This document shows positions 52,151 to 60,954 of a stretch of 64,000 nt of DNA, piece after piece (the stretch's first letter is position 1; each line of letters opens with the position of its first letter). Source of the DNA: Kitasatospora aureofaciens (GTDB taxonomy: Bacteria > Actinomycetota > Actinomycetes > Streptomycetales > Streptomycetaceae); the NCBI RefSeq assembly GCF_001188955.3, contig NZ_JPRF03000065.1, positions 1 through 64,000 of the forward strand, read 5' to 3'. The notes beneath the pieces were generated by a model that saw only the letters and a list, made by a program, of their open reading frames with translations, ran no database searches and had not been told where the DNA came from. Position numbers and translations under genes: made by a program.

Positions 52151-53185
52151 ATGGCCGGTGAGGTCCGCCAGCTGGACGACCGCAAGCTCGCCGTGCTGCG
52201 CGCGATCGTCCAGGACTACGTGGGCACCGAGGAGCCGGTCGGGTCCAAGGCCCTGGTGGAGCGGCACAACCTGGGGGTGTCCCCGGCGACGGTCCGCAAC
52301 GACATGGCGGCGCTGGAGGAGGAGGGGTACATCCACCAGCCGCACACCAGCGCCGGGCGCATCCCCACCGACAAGGGCTACCGGCTGTTCGTCGACAAGC
52401 TCGCCGAGATCAAGCCGATGAGCTCCCCGGAGCGCCGGGCGATCCGGCACTTCCTGGACGGCGCCGTCGACCTGGACGACGTGGTCAGGCGCACGGTGCG
52501 GCTGCTCGCCCAGCTGACCCGGCAGGTCGCCGTGGTGCAGTACCCCTCGCTCACCCGCTCCACGGTCCGGCACATCGAGCTGGTGGCGCTGGCCCCGGCC
52601 AAGGTGATGCTGGTGCTGATCACCAACACCGGCCGGGTCGAGCAGCGGATGATCGACTGCCCGGGCACCGTCGGCGAGACGGTCCTGGCGGACCTGCGGA
52701 CCCGGATCAACGCACGGGCGGCGGGCCAGCGGCTGCCGGACGTCCCGGGCCTCCTGGAGGAGCTGCCGGCGGCCTTCGAGCAGACCGACCGGCCGACCGT
52801 CAGTACGGTCCTGGCGACGCTGTTCGAGGCGCTCGCCGAACAGAACGAGGAGCGGATCATGCTGGCCGGCACGGCCAACCTGACCCGCTTCGGGCACGAC
52901 TTCCCGCTCACCATCCAGCCGGTGCTGGAGGCACTGGAGGAGCAGGTGGTCCTGCTCCGCCTCCTGGGTGAGACCGCGGACCCCGCGATGACGGTCCGGA
53001 TCGGGCGGGAGAACGCGTACGAAGGGCTGAATTCCACCTCGGTCGTTTCGGTCGGCTACGGTTCGGGCGACGAGAGCGTGGCCAAACTGGGTGTGATCGG
53101 ACCGACCCGGATGGACTACCCGGGCACAATGGGGGCGGTGCGAGCGGTGGCACGGTACGTGGGCCAGATCCTGGCCGAGTCGTAG
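52151..53185 (+). CDS. hrcA: Heat-inducible transcription repressor HrcA
   Basis: Repressor of class I heat-shock genes, 344 aa. N-terminal winged helix (DDRKLAVLRAIVQDYVGTEEPVGSKALVE, then SPATVRNDMAALEEEGYI, about 8-62) and the conserved HTSAGRIPTDKGYRLFVD. A GAF-like dimer/effector domain follows. The ATG at 52151 gives the family start (MAGEVRQLDDRK). The CIRCE element upstream implies autoregulation. dnaJ follows after 75 bases. Confidence 0.97.
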   Translation: MAGEVRQLDDRKLAVLRAIVQDYVGTEEPVGSKALVERHNLGVSPATVRNDMAALEEEGYIHQPHTSAGRIPTDKGYRLFVDKLAEIKPMSSPERRAIRHFLDGAVDLDDVVRRTVRLLAQLTRQVAVVQYPSLTRSTVRHIELVALAPAKVMLVLITNTGRVEQRMIDCPGTVGETVLADLRTRINARAAGQRLPDVPGLLEELPAAFEQTDRPTVSTVLATLFEALAEQNEERIMLAGTANLTRFGHDFPLTIQPVLEALEEQVVLLRLLGETADPAMTVRIGRENAYEGLNSTSVVSVGYGSGDESVAKLGVIGPTRMDYPGTMGAVRAVARYVGQILAES

Positions 53186-53260
53186 CAAGCAAAACCGTCG
53201 CCGGATGTCCGGCGGCGGTGTCCAGTCGCACTACTACAGGCGGAACAAGCGGAGCATTTG

Positions 53261-54403
53261 GTGGCCACGGACTACTACGCGGTACTCGGCGTCCGACGGG
53301 ATGCGGGGCAGGACGAGATCAAGAAGGCGTTCCGGCGCCTGGCACGCGAACTGCACCCGGACGTCAACCCGGACCCGAAGACGCAGGAGCGGTTCAAGGA
53401 GATCAACGCCGCCTACGAGGTGCTCTCCGACCCGCAGAAGCGCCAGGTCTACGACCTCGGCGGCGACCCGCTGTCGCCCGGCGGCGGCGGTGGCGCGGGC
53501 GGCTTCGGCGCCGGCGCGGCGGGCTTCGGCTTCTCCGACATCATGGACGCCTTCTTCGGCGCCGCGGCCGGCCAGCGCGGCCCGCGCTCGCGCACCCGCC
53601 GCGGTCAGGACGCCATGATCCGGCTGGAGATCACCCTGGAGGAGGCCGCCTTCGGCACCACCAAGGAACTCCAGGTCGACACCGCCGTCACCTGCACCAC
53701 CTGCAACGGTGAGGGCGCGGCCCCCGGCACCTCCGCCCAGACCTGCGACATGTGCCGCGGCAAGGGCGAGGTCTCCCAGGTCACCCGTTCCTTCCTGGGC
53801 CAGGTCATGACCTCCCGCCCGTGCCCGCAGTGCCAGGGCTTCGGCACCGTCGTGCCGACCCCCTGCCCCGAGTGCGCCGGCGACGGCCGGGTGCGGGCCC
53901 GCCGCACCCTGACGGTCAAGATCCCGGCCGGTGTCGACAACGGCACCCGGATCCAGCTGGCCGGCGAGGGCGAGGTCGGCCCCGGCGGCGGCCCGGCCGG
54001 CGACCTGTACGTCGAGATCGCCGAGACCGCCCACAGCGTCTTCCAGCGGCGTGGGGACGACCTGCACTGCACCGTCACCATCCCGATGACGGCCGCCGCG
54101 CTCGGCACCCAGGTGCCGCTGCAGACCCTGGACGGGCTGGAGGAGGTCGACATCCGGCCCGGCACCCAGTCCGGCCAGTCGATCCCGCTGCACGGCCGGG
54201 GCATCACCCACCTGCGCGGCGGCGGCCGTGGCGACCTGATAGTGCACGTCGAGGTGCAGACGCCCACCAAGCTCGACGCCGAGCAGGAGGAGCTGCTGCG
54301 CCGGCTGTCGATGCTGCGCGGTGAGGAGCGGCCGTCCGGCCAGTTCGCGCCGGGCCAGCAGGGCCTCTTCTCGCGCCTGAAGGACGCCTTCAACGGCCGG
54401 TAG
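53261..54403 (+). CDS. dnaJ: Chaperone DnaJ (second copy type, hrcA-linked)
   Basis: Type I J-protein, 380 aa, co-chaperone stimulating DnaK ATPase. The J domain has HPD at 32-34. A Gly/Phe-rich linker (about 70-115) precedes four zinc-finger repeats (CTTCNGEG, CDMCRGKG, CPQCQGFG, CPECAGDG, about 145-215) and two C-terminal substrate-binding domains. GGAG 6 bases upstream selects the GTG at 53261 over the TTG at 53258. This copy is linked to hrcA; streptomycetes have another with dnaK. Ends in a long hairpin. Confidence 0.97.
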   Translation: MATDYYAVLGVRRDAGQDEIKKAFRRLARELHPDVNPDPKTQERFKEINAAYEVLSDPQKRQVYDLGGDPLSPGGGGGAGGFGAGAAGFGFSDIMDAFFGAAAGQRGPRSRTRRGQDAMIRLEITLEEAAFGTTKELQVDTAVTCTTCNGEGAAPGTSAQTCDMCRGKGEVSQVTRSFLGQVMTSRPCPQCQGFGTVVPTPCPECAGDGRVRARRTLTVKIPAGVDNGTRIQLAGEGEVGPGGGPAGDLYVEIAETAHSVFQRRGDDLHCTVTIPMTAAALGTQVPLQTLDGLEEVDIRPGTQSGQSIPLHGRGITHLRGGGRGDLIVHVEVQTPTKLDAEQEELLRRLSMLRGEERPSGQFAPGQQGLFSRLKDAFNGR

Positions 54404-54410
54404 TCGTCCG

Positions 54411-54448
54411 GGAAGGGGTGCCGGGGGCAGTCCCCCGGCACCCCTTCC
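54411..54448 (+). terminator. Terminator between dnaJ and rsmE
   Basis: A perfect 17-bp stem (54411-54427 with 54432-54448) and 4-base loop start 8 bases after the dnaJ stop, so rsmE depends on read-through or its own promoter. Confidence 0.85.
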
Positions 54449-54496
54449 GTGTTGTCCCCACCCGGCCGCTGGCCCCTCCCCGGAAAGGTCCTCCTC

Positions 54497-55246
54497 ATGA
54501 CCGCGCCCGTCTTCGTCGTCGAGACCGAGCGGATCGCCGCCGCCGCGCCCGGGGCCGTGGTGCGGCTCGACGGCGCGGAGGGGCGCCACGCGGCGGCGGT
54601 GAAGCGGCTGACGGCCGGCGAGGCGGTGACGCTGGCGGACGGGCTGGGCCTCGGCGTGGACGGCACCGTCGCCGAGGTGCTGGGCAAGGACGCGATCGAC
54701 GTCACGGTGGACGCCGTGCGGCGGGAGGCGGAGCCGGCGCCGCGGATCGTGGTGGTCCAGGCGCTGCCCAAGGGCGACCGCGGCGAGCTGGCCGTGGAGA
54801 CCATGACCGAGGTAGGCGTGGACGTGGTGGTCCCCTGGGCCGCCTCCCGGTGCATCACCCAGTGGAAGGGCGAGCGGGGCGCCAAGGCGCTCGCGAAGTG
54901 GCGGGCCACCGCCCGGGAGGCGGGCAAGCAGTCCCGTCGGCTGCGCTTCCCCGAGGTGCGGGAGCTGATGACCACCCGGCAGCTGGCGCCGCTGCTGGCG
55001 CAGGCCGCCCTGGCCGCCGTCCTGCACGAGGAGGGCGCCGAGCCGCTGGCGCAGGCCGCGCTGCCGGCCGGCGGGGACATCGTCCTGGTGGTCGGCCCGG
55101 AGGGCGGGGTCTCCCCGGAGGAGCTCGCCGCCTTCGCCGAGGCGGGCGCCCGGCCGTACCGGCTGGGCCCCTCGGTGCTGCGCACCTCGACCGCCGGGGT
55201 GGCCGCCGGGGCGCTGCTGCTGGGGCGCACCGGCCGCTGGTCCTAG
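54497..55246 (+). CDS. rsmE: 16S rRNA (uracil-1498-N3)-methyltransferase RsmE
   Basis: SPOUT-fold methyltransferase, 249 aa, methylating U1498 of 16S rRNA with S-adenosylmethionine. An N-terminal PUA-like domain (about 15-70) contains EGRHAAAVKRLTAGEAV. The knot contains LVVGPEGGVSPEEL (about 197-210) and LGPSVLRTSTA near the end. GGTCCTCCTC precedes the ATG. An IS630 element begins inside the stop codon: its first base supplies the G of TAG, so the product is unchanged. Confidence 0.95.
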   Translation: MTAPVFVVETERIAAAAPGAVVRLDGAEGRHAAAVKRLTAGEAVTLADGLGLGVDGTVAEVLGKDAIDVTVDAVRREAEPAPRIVVVQALPKGDRGELAVETMTEVGVDVVVPWAASRCITQWKGERGAKALAKWRATAREAGKQSRRLRFPEVRELMTTRQLAPLLAQAALAAVLHEEGAEPLAQAALPAGGDIVLVVGPEGGVSPEELAAFAEAGARPYRLGPSVLRTSTAGVAAGALLLGRTGRWS

Positions 55247-56334
55247 TGTTCTGAGTCAGGAATTCGCTTCAGATATCCGGCTAGGCGGTTGAGGATCTCG
55301 TCGGCGGTCTTGGTCCAGACGTAGGGCTTCGGGTCGGTGTTCCAGGTGGCGATCCAGTCACGGATATCGGCTTCGAGGGCCTGGACGGACTTGTGGACGC
55401 CTCGCCGTATCTGCTTGTTCGTCAGTTCGGCGAACCAGCGCTCGACCAGGTTGAGCCATGACGAGCCGGTCGGGGTGAAGTGCAGGTGGAAGCGAGGGTG
55501 GGAGACCAGCCAGGTCTTGATCGCCGGCGTCTTGTGGGTGGCGTAGTTGTCCAGCACGAGGTGAACATCCAGCCCCTCGGGGACCTCCTTGTCCAGCCGG
55601 AGCAGGAACTTCTTGAACTCCTCGGCCCGGTGGCGGCGGTGAAGCGAGCCGATGACCTTGCCGGTGGCGACCTCGAGTGCGGCGAACAGGGTGGTGGTGC
55701 CGTGGCGGACGTAATCGGCGGTCATCCGCTGCGGCACGCCCGGCATCATCGGCAGCACCGGCTGGGACCGGTCAAGCGCCTGAATCTGGGATTTCTCGTC
55801 CACGCAGAACACCAGGGCACGCTCGGGCGGGTCGAGGTAGAGGCCGACCACGTCATGGACCTTGTCCACGAAGTACGGGTCGGTGGACAGCTTGAAGGTC
55901 TCAGCGCGATGCGGCTGCAGTCCGAACGCGCGCCAGACCCGTGACACGGTGGACTGGGACAGACCGGTCTCCCTGGCCATCGACCGGGTCGACCAGTGCG
56001 TAGCGTCCTTCGGGGTGCGCTCCAGGGTCTTGGCGACCAGCTCGGCCACCTGCTCGTCGGTCACCGTGCGGGGACCTCCCGGCCTGGGCATGTCGCCCAG
56101 ACCGGCGATCCGGTGCTCGACGAACCTGGCCCGCCACCGGCCGACCGCATGCGGCGTCGATCCCAGCCGCTCCGCGACGTCCTTGTTGGACGCGCCGCTC
56201 GCGCACTCCAGGATGATCCGGCACCGCAAAGCCCAGGCCTGCGGCGTCGACCGGCGACGCACCCACCCCTCCAGGGCAGCCCGCTCATCCTCCGACAACA
56301 CCAACTCGACCTTCGGCCGACCCGTCCGCGCCAC
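55243..56334 (-). CDS. IS630-family transposase
   Basis: DDE transposase, 363 aa, full length. N-terminal helix-turn-helix pair (SNKDVAERLGSTPHAVGRWR and TGLSQSTVSRVWRAFG). The catalytic triad is carried by FCVDEKS, LVLDNYATHK and NLVERWFAEL. Its stop codon TAG uses the TA target duplication plus the flanking base, so the ORF ends just outside the element. Single ORF with no frameshift; the element looks intact and recent. Confidence 0.95.
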   Translation of the reverse strand: MARTGRPKVELVLSEDERAALEGWVRRRSTPQAWALRCRIILECASGASNKDVAERLGSTPHAVGRWRARFVEHRIAGLGDMPRPGGPRTVTDEQVAELVAKTLERTPKDATHWSTRSMARETGLSQSTVSRVWRAFGLQPHRAETFKLSTDPYFVDKVHDVVGLYLDPPERALVFCVDEKSQIQALDRSQPVLPMMPGVPQRMTADYVRHGTTTLFAALEVATGKVIGSLHRRHRAEEFKKFLLRLDKEVPEGLDVHLVLDNYATHKTPAIKTWLVSHPRFHLHFTPTGSSWLNLVERWFAELTNKQIRRGVHKSVQALEADIRDWIATWNTDPKPYVWTKTADEILNRLAGYLKRIPDSEH

Positions 56335-56378
56335 AGCCCCAGTCTATATTTATGAATGAAATTCCAGACTCAGGACAC
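55246..56378 (-). mobile_element. IS630-family insertion sequence
   Basis: A 1133-bp element bounded by 19-bp imperfect terminal inverted repeats (55246-55264 and 56360-56378, 17 of 19 matching). It is flanked by a TA duplication (55244-55245 and 56379-56380), and both junctions read CTAG. This matches the known IS630 preference for CTAG with TA duplication. The target was the rsmE stop region. Confidence 0.95.
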
Positions 56379-56501
56379 TAGGGCGTCTTTGACAGTTCCC
56401 GCCGGGCGCGAATTGCCGGATACGCCCTGACTCCCGTGCGCCGGGCCGGGGTTCTCGGGAAACCGGCGCGGATCGTACCCGCACCTGCTTACGCTGACCG
56501 G

Positions 56502-59500
56502 GTGACGGACTCCCTGAGCACCTCCGCGGGTGCCTACCTGCGCCATCCCCATCTGCACGGTGACCTGGTCGCCTTCGTCGCCGAGGACGACCTGTGGCTC
56601 GCCCCGCTGGACGGCGGCCGGGCCTGGCGGCTGACCGCCGATCACCTGCCGGTGCACCACCCCAGGTTCTCCCCGGACGGGCGGCTCATCGCCTTCACCT
56701 CCACCCGGGACGGCGCCCCCGAGGTGCACGTGGTGCCGGTGGACGGCGGGCCGTCCCGGCGGCTGACGTACTGGGGCAACGGCGAGACCCGGGTGCACGG
56801 CTGGACCGCCGACGGGCGCCCGATCGCCACCACCGGCGCTGGCGAGTCCGGCGTGCGGCGCACCTGGGCGCACGCCGTCCCGCTGGACGGCGGCGAGACG
56901 GCGCGGCTGCCGTACGGGCCGGTCGGCGGGTTGGCCTTCGAGCCGGACGGCGAGCGCGCGCTGCTGGTGACCGTCAACAACCGCGAGCCGGCCTGGTGGA
57001 AGCGCTACCGGGGCGGCCGGGCGGGCAAGTTGTGGATCGGTCAGGACCGGTTCACCCGCATCCACGAGGAGTTGGACGGGCAGCTCGACTCCCCGCTCTG
57101 GGTGCGCGAACGGATCGCCTTCCTCTCCGACCACGAGGGCGTCGGCGAGCTGTGGTCCAGCCGTCCGGACGGCTCCGACCTGCGCCGCCACAGCACCGAC
57201 CCGGACGGCTTCTACGCCCGCAACGCCGCCACCGACGGCACCCGGGTGGTCTTCCACCGGGCCGGCGACCTCTGGCTGCTGGACGACCTGGACACCGCCG
57301 CGCCCCGCCGCCTGGACGTCCGGCTGGCCGGTCCGCGCAACGGGCGCCGCCCCCGCCCGGTGCCCGCCGCGCACTGGCTGGAGTCCGCCGCCCCCGACCG
57401 CACCGGCCGGGCCAGCGCCGTCGTGGTGCGCGGCAGTGTGCACTGGCTGACCCACCGGGAGGGCCCGGCCCGGGTGCTGGACGAGACGCCGGGCGTGCGC
57501 GCCCGGCTGGTCCGGGTGGTGCCGGGGGAGGACGACGCCCAGGGCGTGCTCTGGGTGTCCGACGCCGAGGGCGAGGACGCCCTGGAGTACGCCCCCGCCG
57601 TCCACGACCCCGAGCGGCGCCGTCTGGCCGCCGGGCAGCTGGGCCGGGTCAACTCGCTGGTGGTCTCCCCGGACGGCAAGCAGGCGGCGCTCGGCGTCCA
57701 CGACGGCCGGGTGCTGCTGGTCTCGCTGGCCGACGGCGCCGTGCACGAGCTGGACCGCAGTACCGACGGCGAGGTCAGCGGGCTGGCGTTCAGCCCGGAC
57801 TCGGCCTGGCTGGCCTGGTCCCGCCCGGTGCACCGAATGGGCCCGTACTCCCTGCGCCAGATCGTGCTGGGGAACCTGGCGACCCGCACCGTCAGCGAGG
57901 TCACCCAGCAGCGCTTCGTCGACACCTCGCCCGCCTTCACCGCGGACGGCCGCTACCTGGCCTTCCTGTCGGTGCGCAACTTCGATCCGGTCTACGACGC
58001 GCACGCCTTCGACCTGTCCTTCCCGAACGGCTGCCGCCCGTACCTGGTCACCCTCGCCGCCGACACGCCGTCCCCGTTCGGGCCGCAGCGGGCCGGGCGC
58101 CCGCCGGGCGGGGAGGAGGACGAGCCCAGGGCCCGGAAGGCGGACGGCGAGGAGGGCGCGGACGGGGCCGCGCCGGCCACCAGGGTGGACCTGGACGGCA
58201 TCGCCGACCGGATCCTGCCGTTCCCGGTCGAGGGCGGCCGGTTCCACGTGCTGCGCGCCGCCAAGGACGGGGTGCTGTGGACCAGGGCACCGCTGCTGGG
58301 AGAACTCGGCGACGAGGCGGCCTCGTTGGACGACGAACGGCCCCGGCCGGTGCTGGAGCGCTTCGACCTCAGGAAGCGCCGGGCCGAGCAACTGGTGCAC
58401 GGGGTCGACGGGTTCGCGGTCAGCGGGGACGGCACCCGGGTGGCCGTGCTGGACGAGGGCGAGCTGCGGATCGTCCCGGCCGACCACAAGGCGGGCGGCG
58501 AGGACGACGAGACAGCCGTCGACCTCACCCGGCTGCGGGTGACCGTCGACCCGGCCGCCGAGTGGCGGCAGATGTACGCCGAGAACGGCCGCCTGATGCG
58601 GGACAACTTCTGGCGCCCGGACCTCGGCGGCCTCGACTGGGCCGGGATCCTGGACCGCTACCGGCCGCTGGTCGAGCGGGTCGGCTCCCACGACGAACTG
58701 GTCGACCTGCTCTGGGAGGTGCACGGCGAACTCGGCACCTCGCACGCCTACGTCGTCCCGTACGGCCGTTACACCGAGCCGGCCCGGCGCCAGGGCCTGC
58801 TCGGCGCCGACCTGGTCAGGGACGGCGAGCGGTGGCGGATCGCCCGGATCCTTCCCGGCGAGTCCTCCGACCCCCGGGCCCGCTCGCCGCTGGCCGCCCC
58901 CGGCGCCGCGGTCCGCCCGGGCGACGCCGTGCTGGCCGTCAACGGCCGCCCGGTGGATCCGGTCACCGGCCCCGCCCCGCTGCTGGCCGGCACCGCCGGG
59001 CAGCCGGTCGAGCTGACCGTGGCCGGCAAGGACGGCACCGACCAGCGCCACCCCGTGGTCGTCCCGCTCGCCGACGAGGAGGCGCTGCGCTACCACGACT
59101 GGGTGGCCGGGCGGCGGGCCGCGGTGCGAGAGCTGTCCGGCGGCCGGCTCGGCTACCTGCACATCCCCGACATGCAGACGGCCGGCTGGGCCCAGCTGCA
59201 CCGGGACCTGTCCACCGAGATGGCCAGGGAGGGCCTGATCGTGGACGTCCGGGAGAACCGCGGCGGCCACACCTCGCAGCTGGTGATCGAGAAGCTGGCC
59301 CGGCGGATCGTCGGCTGGTACGCCATCCGGGACACCGACCACCCGGTGCCCTACCCGATGGACGCCCCGCGCGGGCCGGTGGTCGCCCTCGCCAACGAGC
59401 TGTCCGGCTCGGACGGCGACGTGGTCAACGCCGCCATCCAGGCGCTGGGGATCGGTCCGGTGGTCGGCACCCGCACCTGGGGCGGGGTGATCGGCATCGA

Positions 59501-59738
59501 CAGCAGGTACCAGCTGGTCGACGGCACCCTGGTCACCCAGCCCAAGTACGCGATGTGGCTGGAGAACTACGGCTGGGGCCTGGAGAACCACGGCGTCGAC
59601 CCGGACGTCGAGGTGCCGTTCGCCCCGCACCACTGGGCGGCCGGGGAGGACCCCCAGCTGGCCGAGGGCGTGCGGATCGCCCTGGAGACCCTCGCCGGAA
59701 CCCCGGCCCGCTCGGGGCCGGGGCTGCCCTGGGCGTAG
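56502..59738 (+). CDS. Tricorn-type serine protease
   Basis: Large cytosolic peptidase of the S41 family, 1078 aa, like archaeal and Streptomyces tricorn proteases that trim peptides from the proteasome. N-terminal beta-propellers (about 15-610, WD/TolB-like repeats such as PRFSPDGRLIAFTST), a C1 helical domain (YAENGRLMRDNFWRPDLGGLDW), a PDZ domain (about 765-850) and the C2 catalytic domain. The nucleophile is predicted to be S970 in ELSGSDGD. The GTG follows a -10-like TACGCT (56490-56495) by 6 bases, so the mRNA is probably leaderless. The upstream IS ends 121 bases away and might influence expression. Confidence 0.94.
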   Translation: MTDSLSTSAGAYLRHPHLHGDLVAFVAEDDLWLAPLDGGRAWRLTADHLPVHHPRFSPDGRLIAFTSTRDGAPEVHVVPVDGGPSRRLTYWGNGETRVHGWTADGRPIATTGAGESGVRRTWAHAVPLDGGETARLPYGPVGGLAFEPDGERALLVTVNNREPAWWKRYRGGRAGKLWIGQDRFTRIHEELDGQLDSPLWVRERIAFLSDHEGVGELWSSRPDGSDLRRHSTDPDGFYARNAATDGTRVVFHRAGDLWLLDDLDTAAPRRLDVRLAGPRNGRRPRPVPAAHWLESAAPDRTGRASAVVVRGSVHWLTHREGPARVLDETPGVRARLVRVVPGEDDAQGVLWVSDAEGEDALEYAPAVHDPERRRLAAGQLGRVNSLVVSPDGKQAALGVHDGRVLLVSLADGAVHELDRSTDGEVSGLAFSPDSAWLAWSRPVHRMGPYSLRQIVLGNLATRTVSEVTQQRFVDTSPAFTADGRYLAFLSVRNFDPVYDAHAFDLSFPNGCRPYLVTLAADTPSPFGPQRAGRPPGGEEDEPRARKADGEEGADGAAPATRVDLDGIADRILPFPVEGGRFHVLRAAKDGVLWTRAPLLGELGDEAASLDDERPRPVLERFDLRKRRAEQLVHGVDGFAVSGDGTRVAVLDEGELRIVPADHKAGGEDDETAVDLTRLRVTVDPAAEWRQMYAENGRLMRDNFWRPDLGGLDWAGILDRYRPLVERVGSHDELVDLLWEVHGELGTSHAYVVPYGRYTEPARRQGLLGADLVRDGERWRIARILPGESSDPRARSPLAAPGAAVRPGDAVLAVNGRPVDPVTGPAPLLAGTAGQPVELTVAGKDGTDQRHPVVVPLADEEALRYHDWVAGRRAAVRELSGGRLGYLHIPDMQTAGWAQLHRDLSTEMAREGLIVDVRENRGGHTSQLVIEKLARRIVGWYAIRDTDHPVPYPMDAPRGPVVALANELSGSDGDVVNAAIQALGIGPVVGTRTWGGVIGIDSRYQLVDGTLVTQPKYAMWLENYGWGLENHGVDPDVEVPFAPHHWAAGEDPQLAEGVRIALETLAGTPARSGPGLPWA

Positions 59739-59860
59739 CCGGTGGGGGTACGGAGCGGGAAGCCGGCGGGGCCGACCTCCCGCTCCGCGGCGTGGGTAGG
59801 ATGCGGGGCTGTCCTTGATCGCGATCTTGATCTGATCGGCAGCTCACGGGGGAGCACACC

Positions 59861-60538
59861 ATGGCGCAGAGCTATCCACCGCCGCAGTACCCGCAGTACC
59901 CGCAGTACCCGCAGAATCCGCAGTACCCGCAAGGTCCGCCGAACGGCTACGGGCCGAACCCGTACGGCCAGGGGCCGTACGCGCAACCTCCGCAGCCGTA
60001 CCCGCAGGCCCAGCAGCCGTACGGGCAGGACGTCTACCCGCAGGCGCGGCCCGCACTGCCGCCGTGTCCCCCGGAGGCGTACGCCGGACGGCGCTTCCTG
60101 GCGATCGTGCTCGACTTCGTCCTCGCTTTCGGCCTCGGCTTCGCCACCGCCATCGCCGACGACAACACCGCGAAGCACGCCAAGCCCGTCGTGCACGCGG
60201 CCGGCCACGCCGCCGTCCAGAGCCCGGTGGTGCCGTTCTGGGTGGCGTTCCTGGGAGCGGGCCTGCTCGCCTCCTTCCTCAACCAGGTGGTGCTGGCGCG
60301 GCTGACCGGCTTCAGCGTGGGCAAGGGGATCATGGCGATGCGGGTGGTGCGCCGCAAGCGGGTCATGCGCCCCAACACGTGGCGGCTGACCCGGCGCTGG
60401 CTGCTCGGCTTCGTCTACCTGGCGGTGGTCCTCATATCCGAGGACTTCGACGTGTCCGAGGGGGACATCGTCGGGATGCGGTCGGTGCGCTGGAAGCACC
60501 TGCAGGAGTACCAGCAGGCGGTCGGGCGGCTCGGCTAG
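59861..60538 (+). CDS. RDD-family membrane protein
   Basis: Membrane protein of 225 aa. The N-terminal 60 residues consist of Tyr/Pro/Gln repeats (PQYPQ, PYGQ). The RDD domain (about 72-215) begins AGRRFLAIVLDFVLAFGLG and has three hydrophobic segments, the second VPFWVAFLGAGLLASFLN, with LVARLT-like and GKGIMAMRVVRR motifs. Function of the family is unknown; Arg/Asp pairs suggest transport. GGGGGAG lies upstream of the ATG. Confidence 0.9.
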   Translation: MAQSYPPPQYPQYPQYPQNPQYPQGPPNGYGPNPYGQGPYAQPPQPYPQAQQPYGQDVYPQARPALPPCPPEAYAGRRFLAIVLDFVLAFGLGFATAIADDNTAKHAKPVVHAAGHAAVQSPVVPFWVAFLGAGLLASFLNQVVLARLTGFSVGKGIMAMRVVRRKRVMRPNTWRLTRRWLLGFVYLAVVLISEDFDVSEGDIVGMRSVRWKHLQEYQQAVGRLG

Positions 60539-60594
60539 GCTGCGGCCGTACGGCCCCAACGTCAGCGAAGACCGAGTGACCCGAGGAGAACCCG

Positions 60595-60948
60595 ATGGCC
60601 GGCGAGCCGCAGTCCGACTGCCTGTTCTGCAAGATCGTGGCGGGCGAGATCCCGGCGACCGTGGTGCGCAAGACCGAGCGCGTCCTCGCCTTCCGGGACA
60701 TCGCCCCCAAGGCCCCCGTGCACGTCCTGGTCATCCCGCATGTCCACTACCCGAACGCCGCCGCGCTGGCCGCCGCCGAGCCGGAGATCGCCGGCGAACT
60801 GCTCGCCGAGGCGGGCGCGGTGGCCAGGGACGAGGGCGTCGAGGACTACCGGCTGATCTTCAACACGGGTGCGGGCGCCGGGCAGACCGTCTTCCACGCC
60901 CACGTGCACGTGCTCGGCGGCAAGCCCATGACCGAGAGCATGGTCTGA
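60595..60948 (+). CDS. HIT-family nucleotide hydrolase
   Basis: Histidine-triad protein, 117 aa, similar to Hint-type purine nucleoside phosphoramidases. Start MAGEPQSDCLFCKIVAGEIPA, with CxxC. The catalytic triad H101-H103-H105 is in FHAHVHVLGG. GAGGAGAA precedes the ATG. RNase Z follows after 6 bases. Homologues precede the phoH-ybeY cluster in many actinobacteria. Confidence 0.95.
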   Translation: MAGEPQSDCLFCKIVAGEIPATVVRKTERVLAFRDIAPKAPVHVLVIPHVHYPNAAALAAAEPEIAGELLAEAGAVARDEGVEDYRLIFNTGAGAGQTVFHAHVHVLGGKPMTESMV

Positions 60949-60954
60949 TCCCAG

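Noticed and set aside
59861..60040. Signal peptide on the RDD protein
   Set aside because: The N-terminus is Tyr/Pro/Gln-rich and hydrophilic; membrane segments begin after residue 70.
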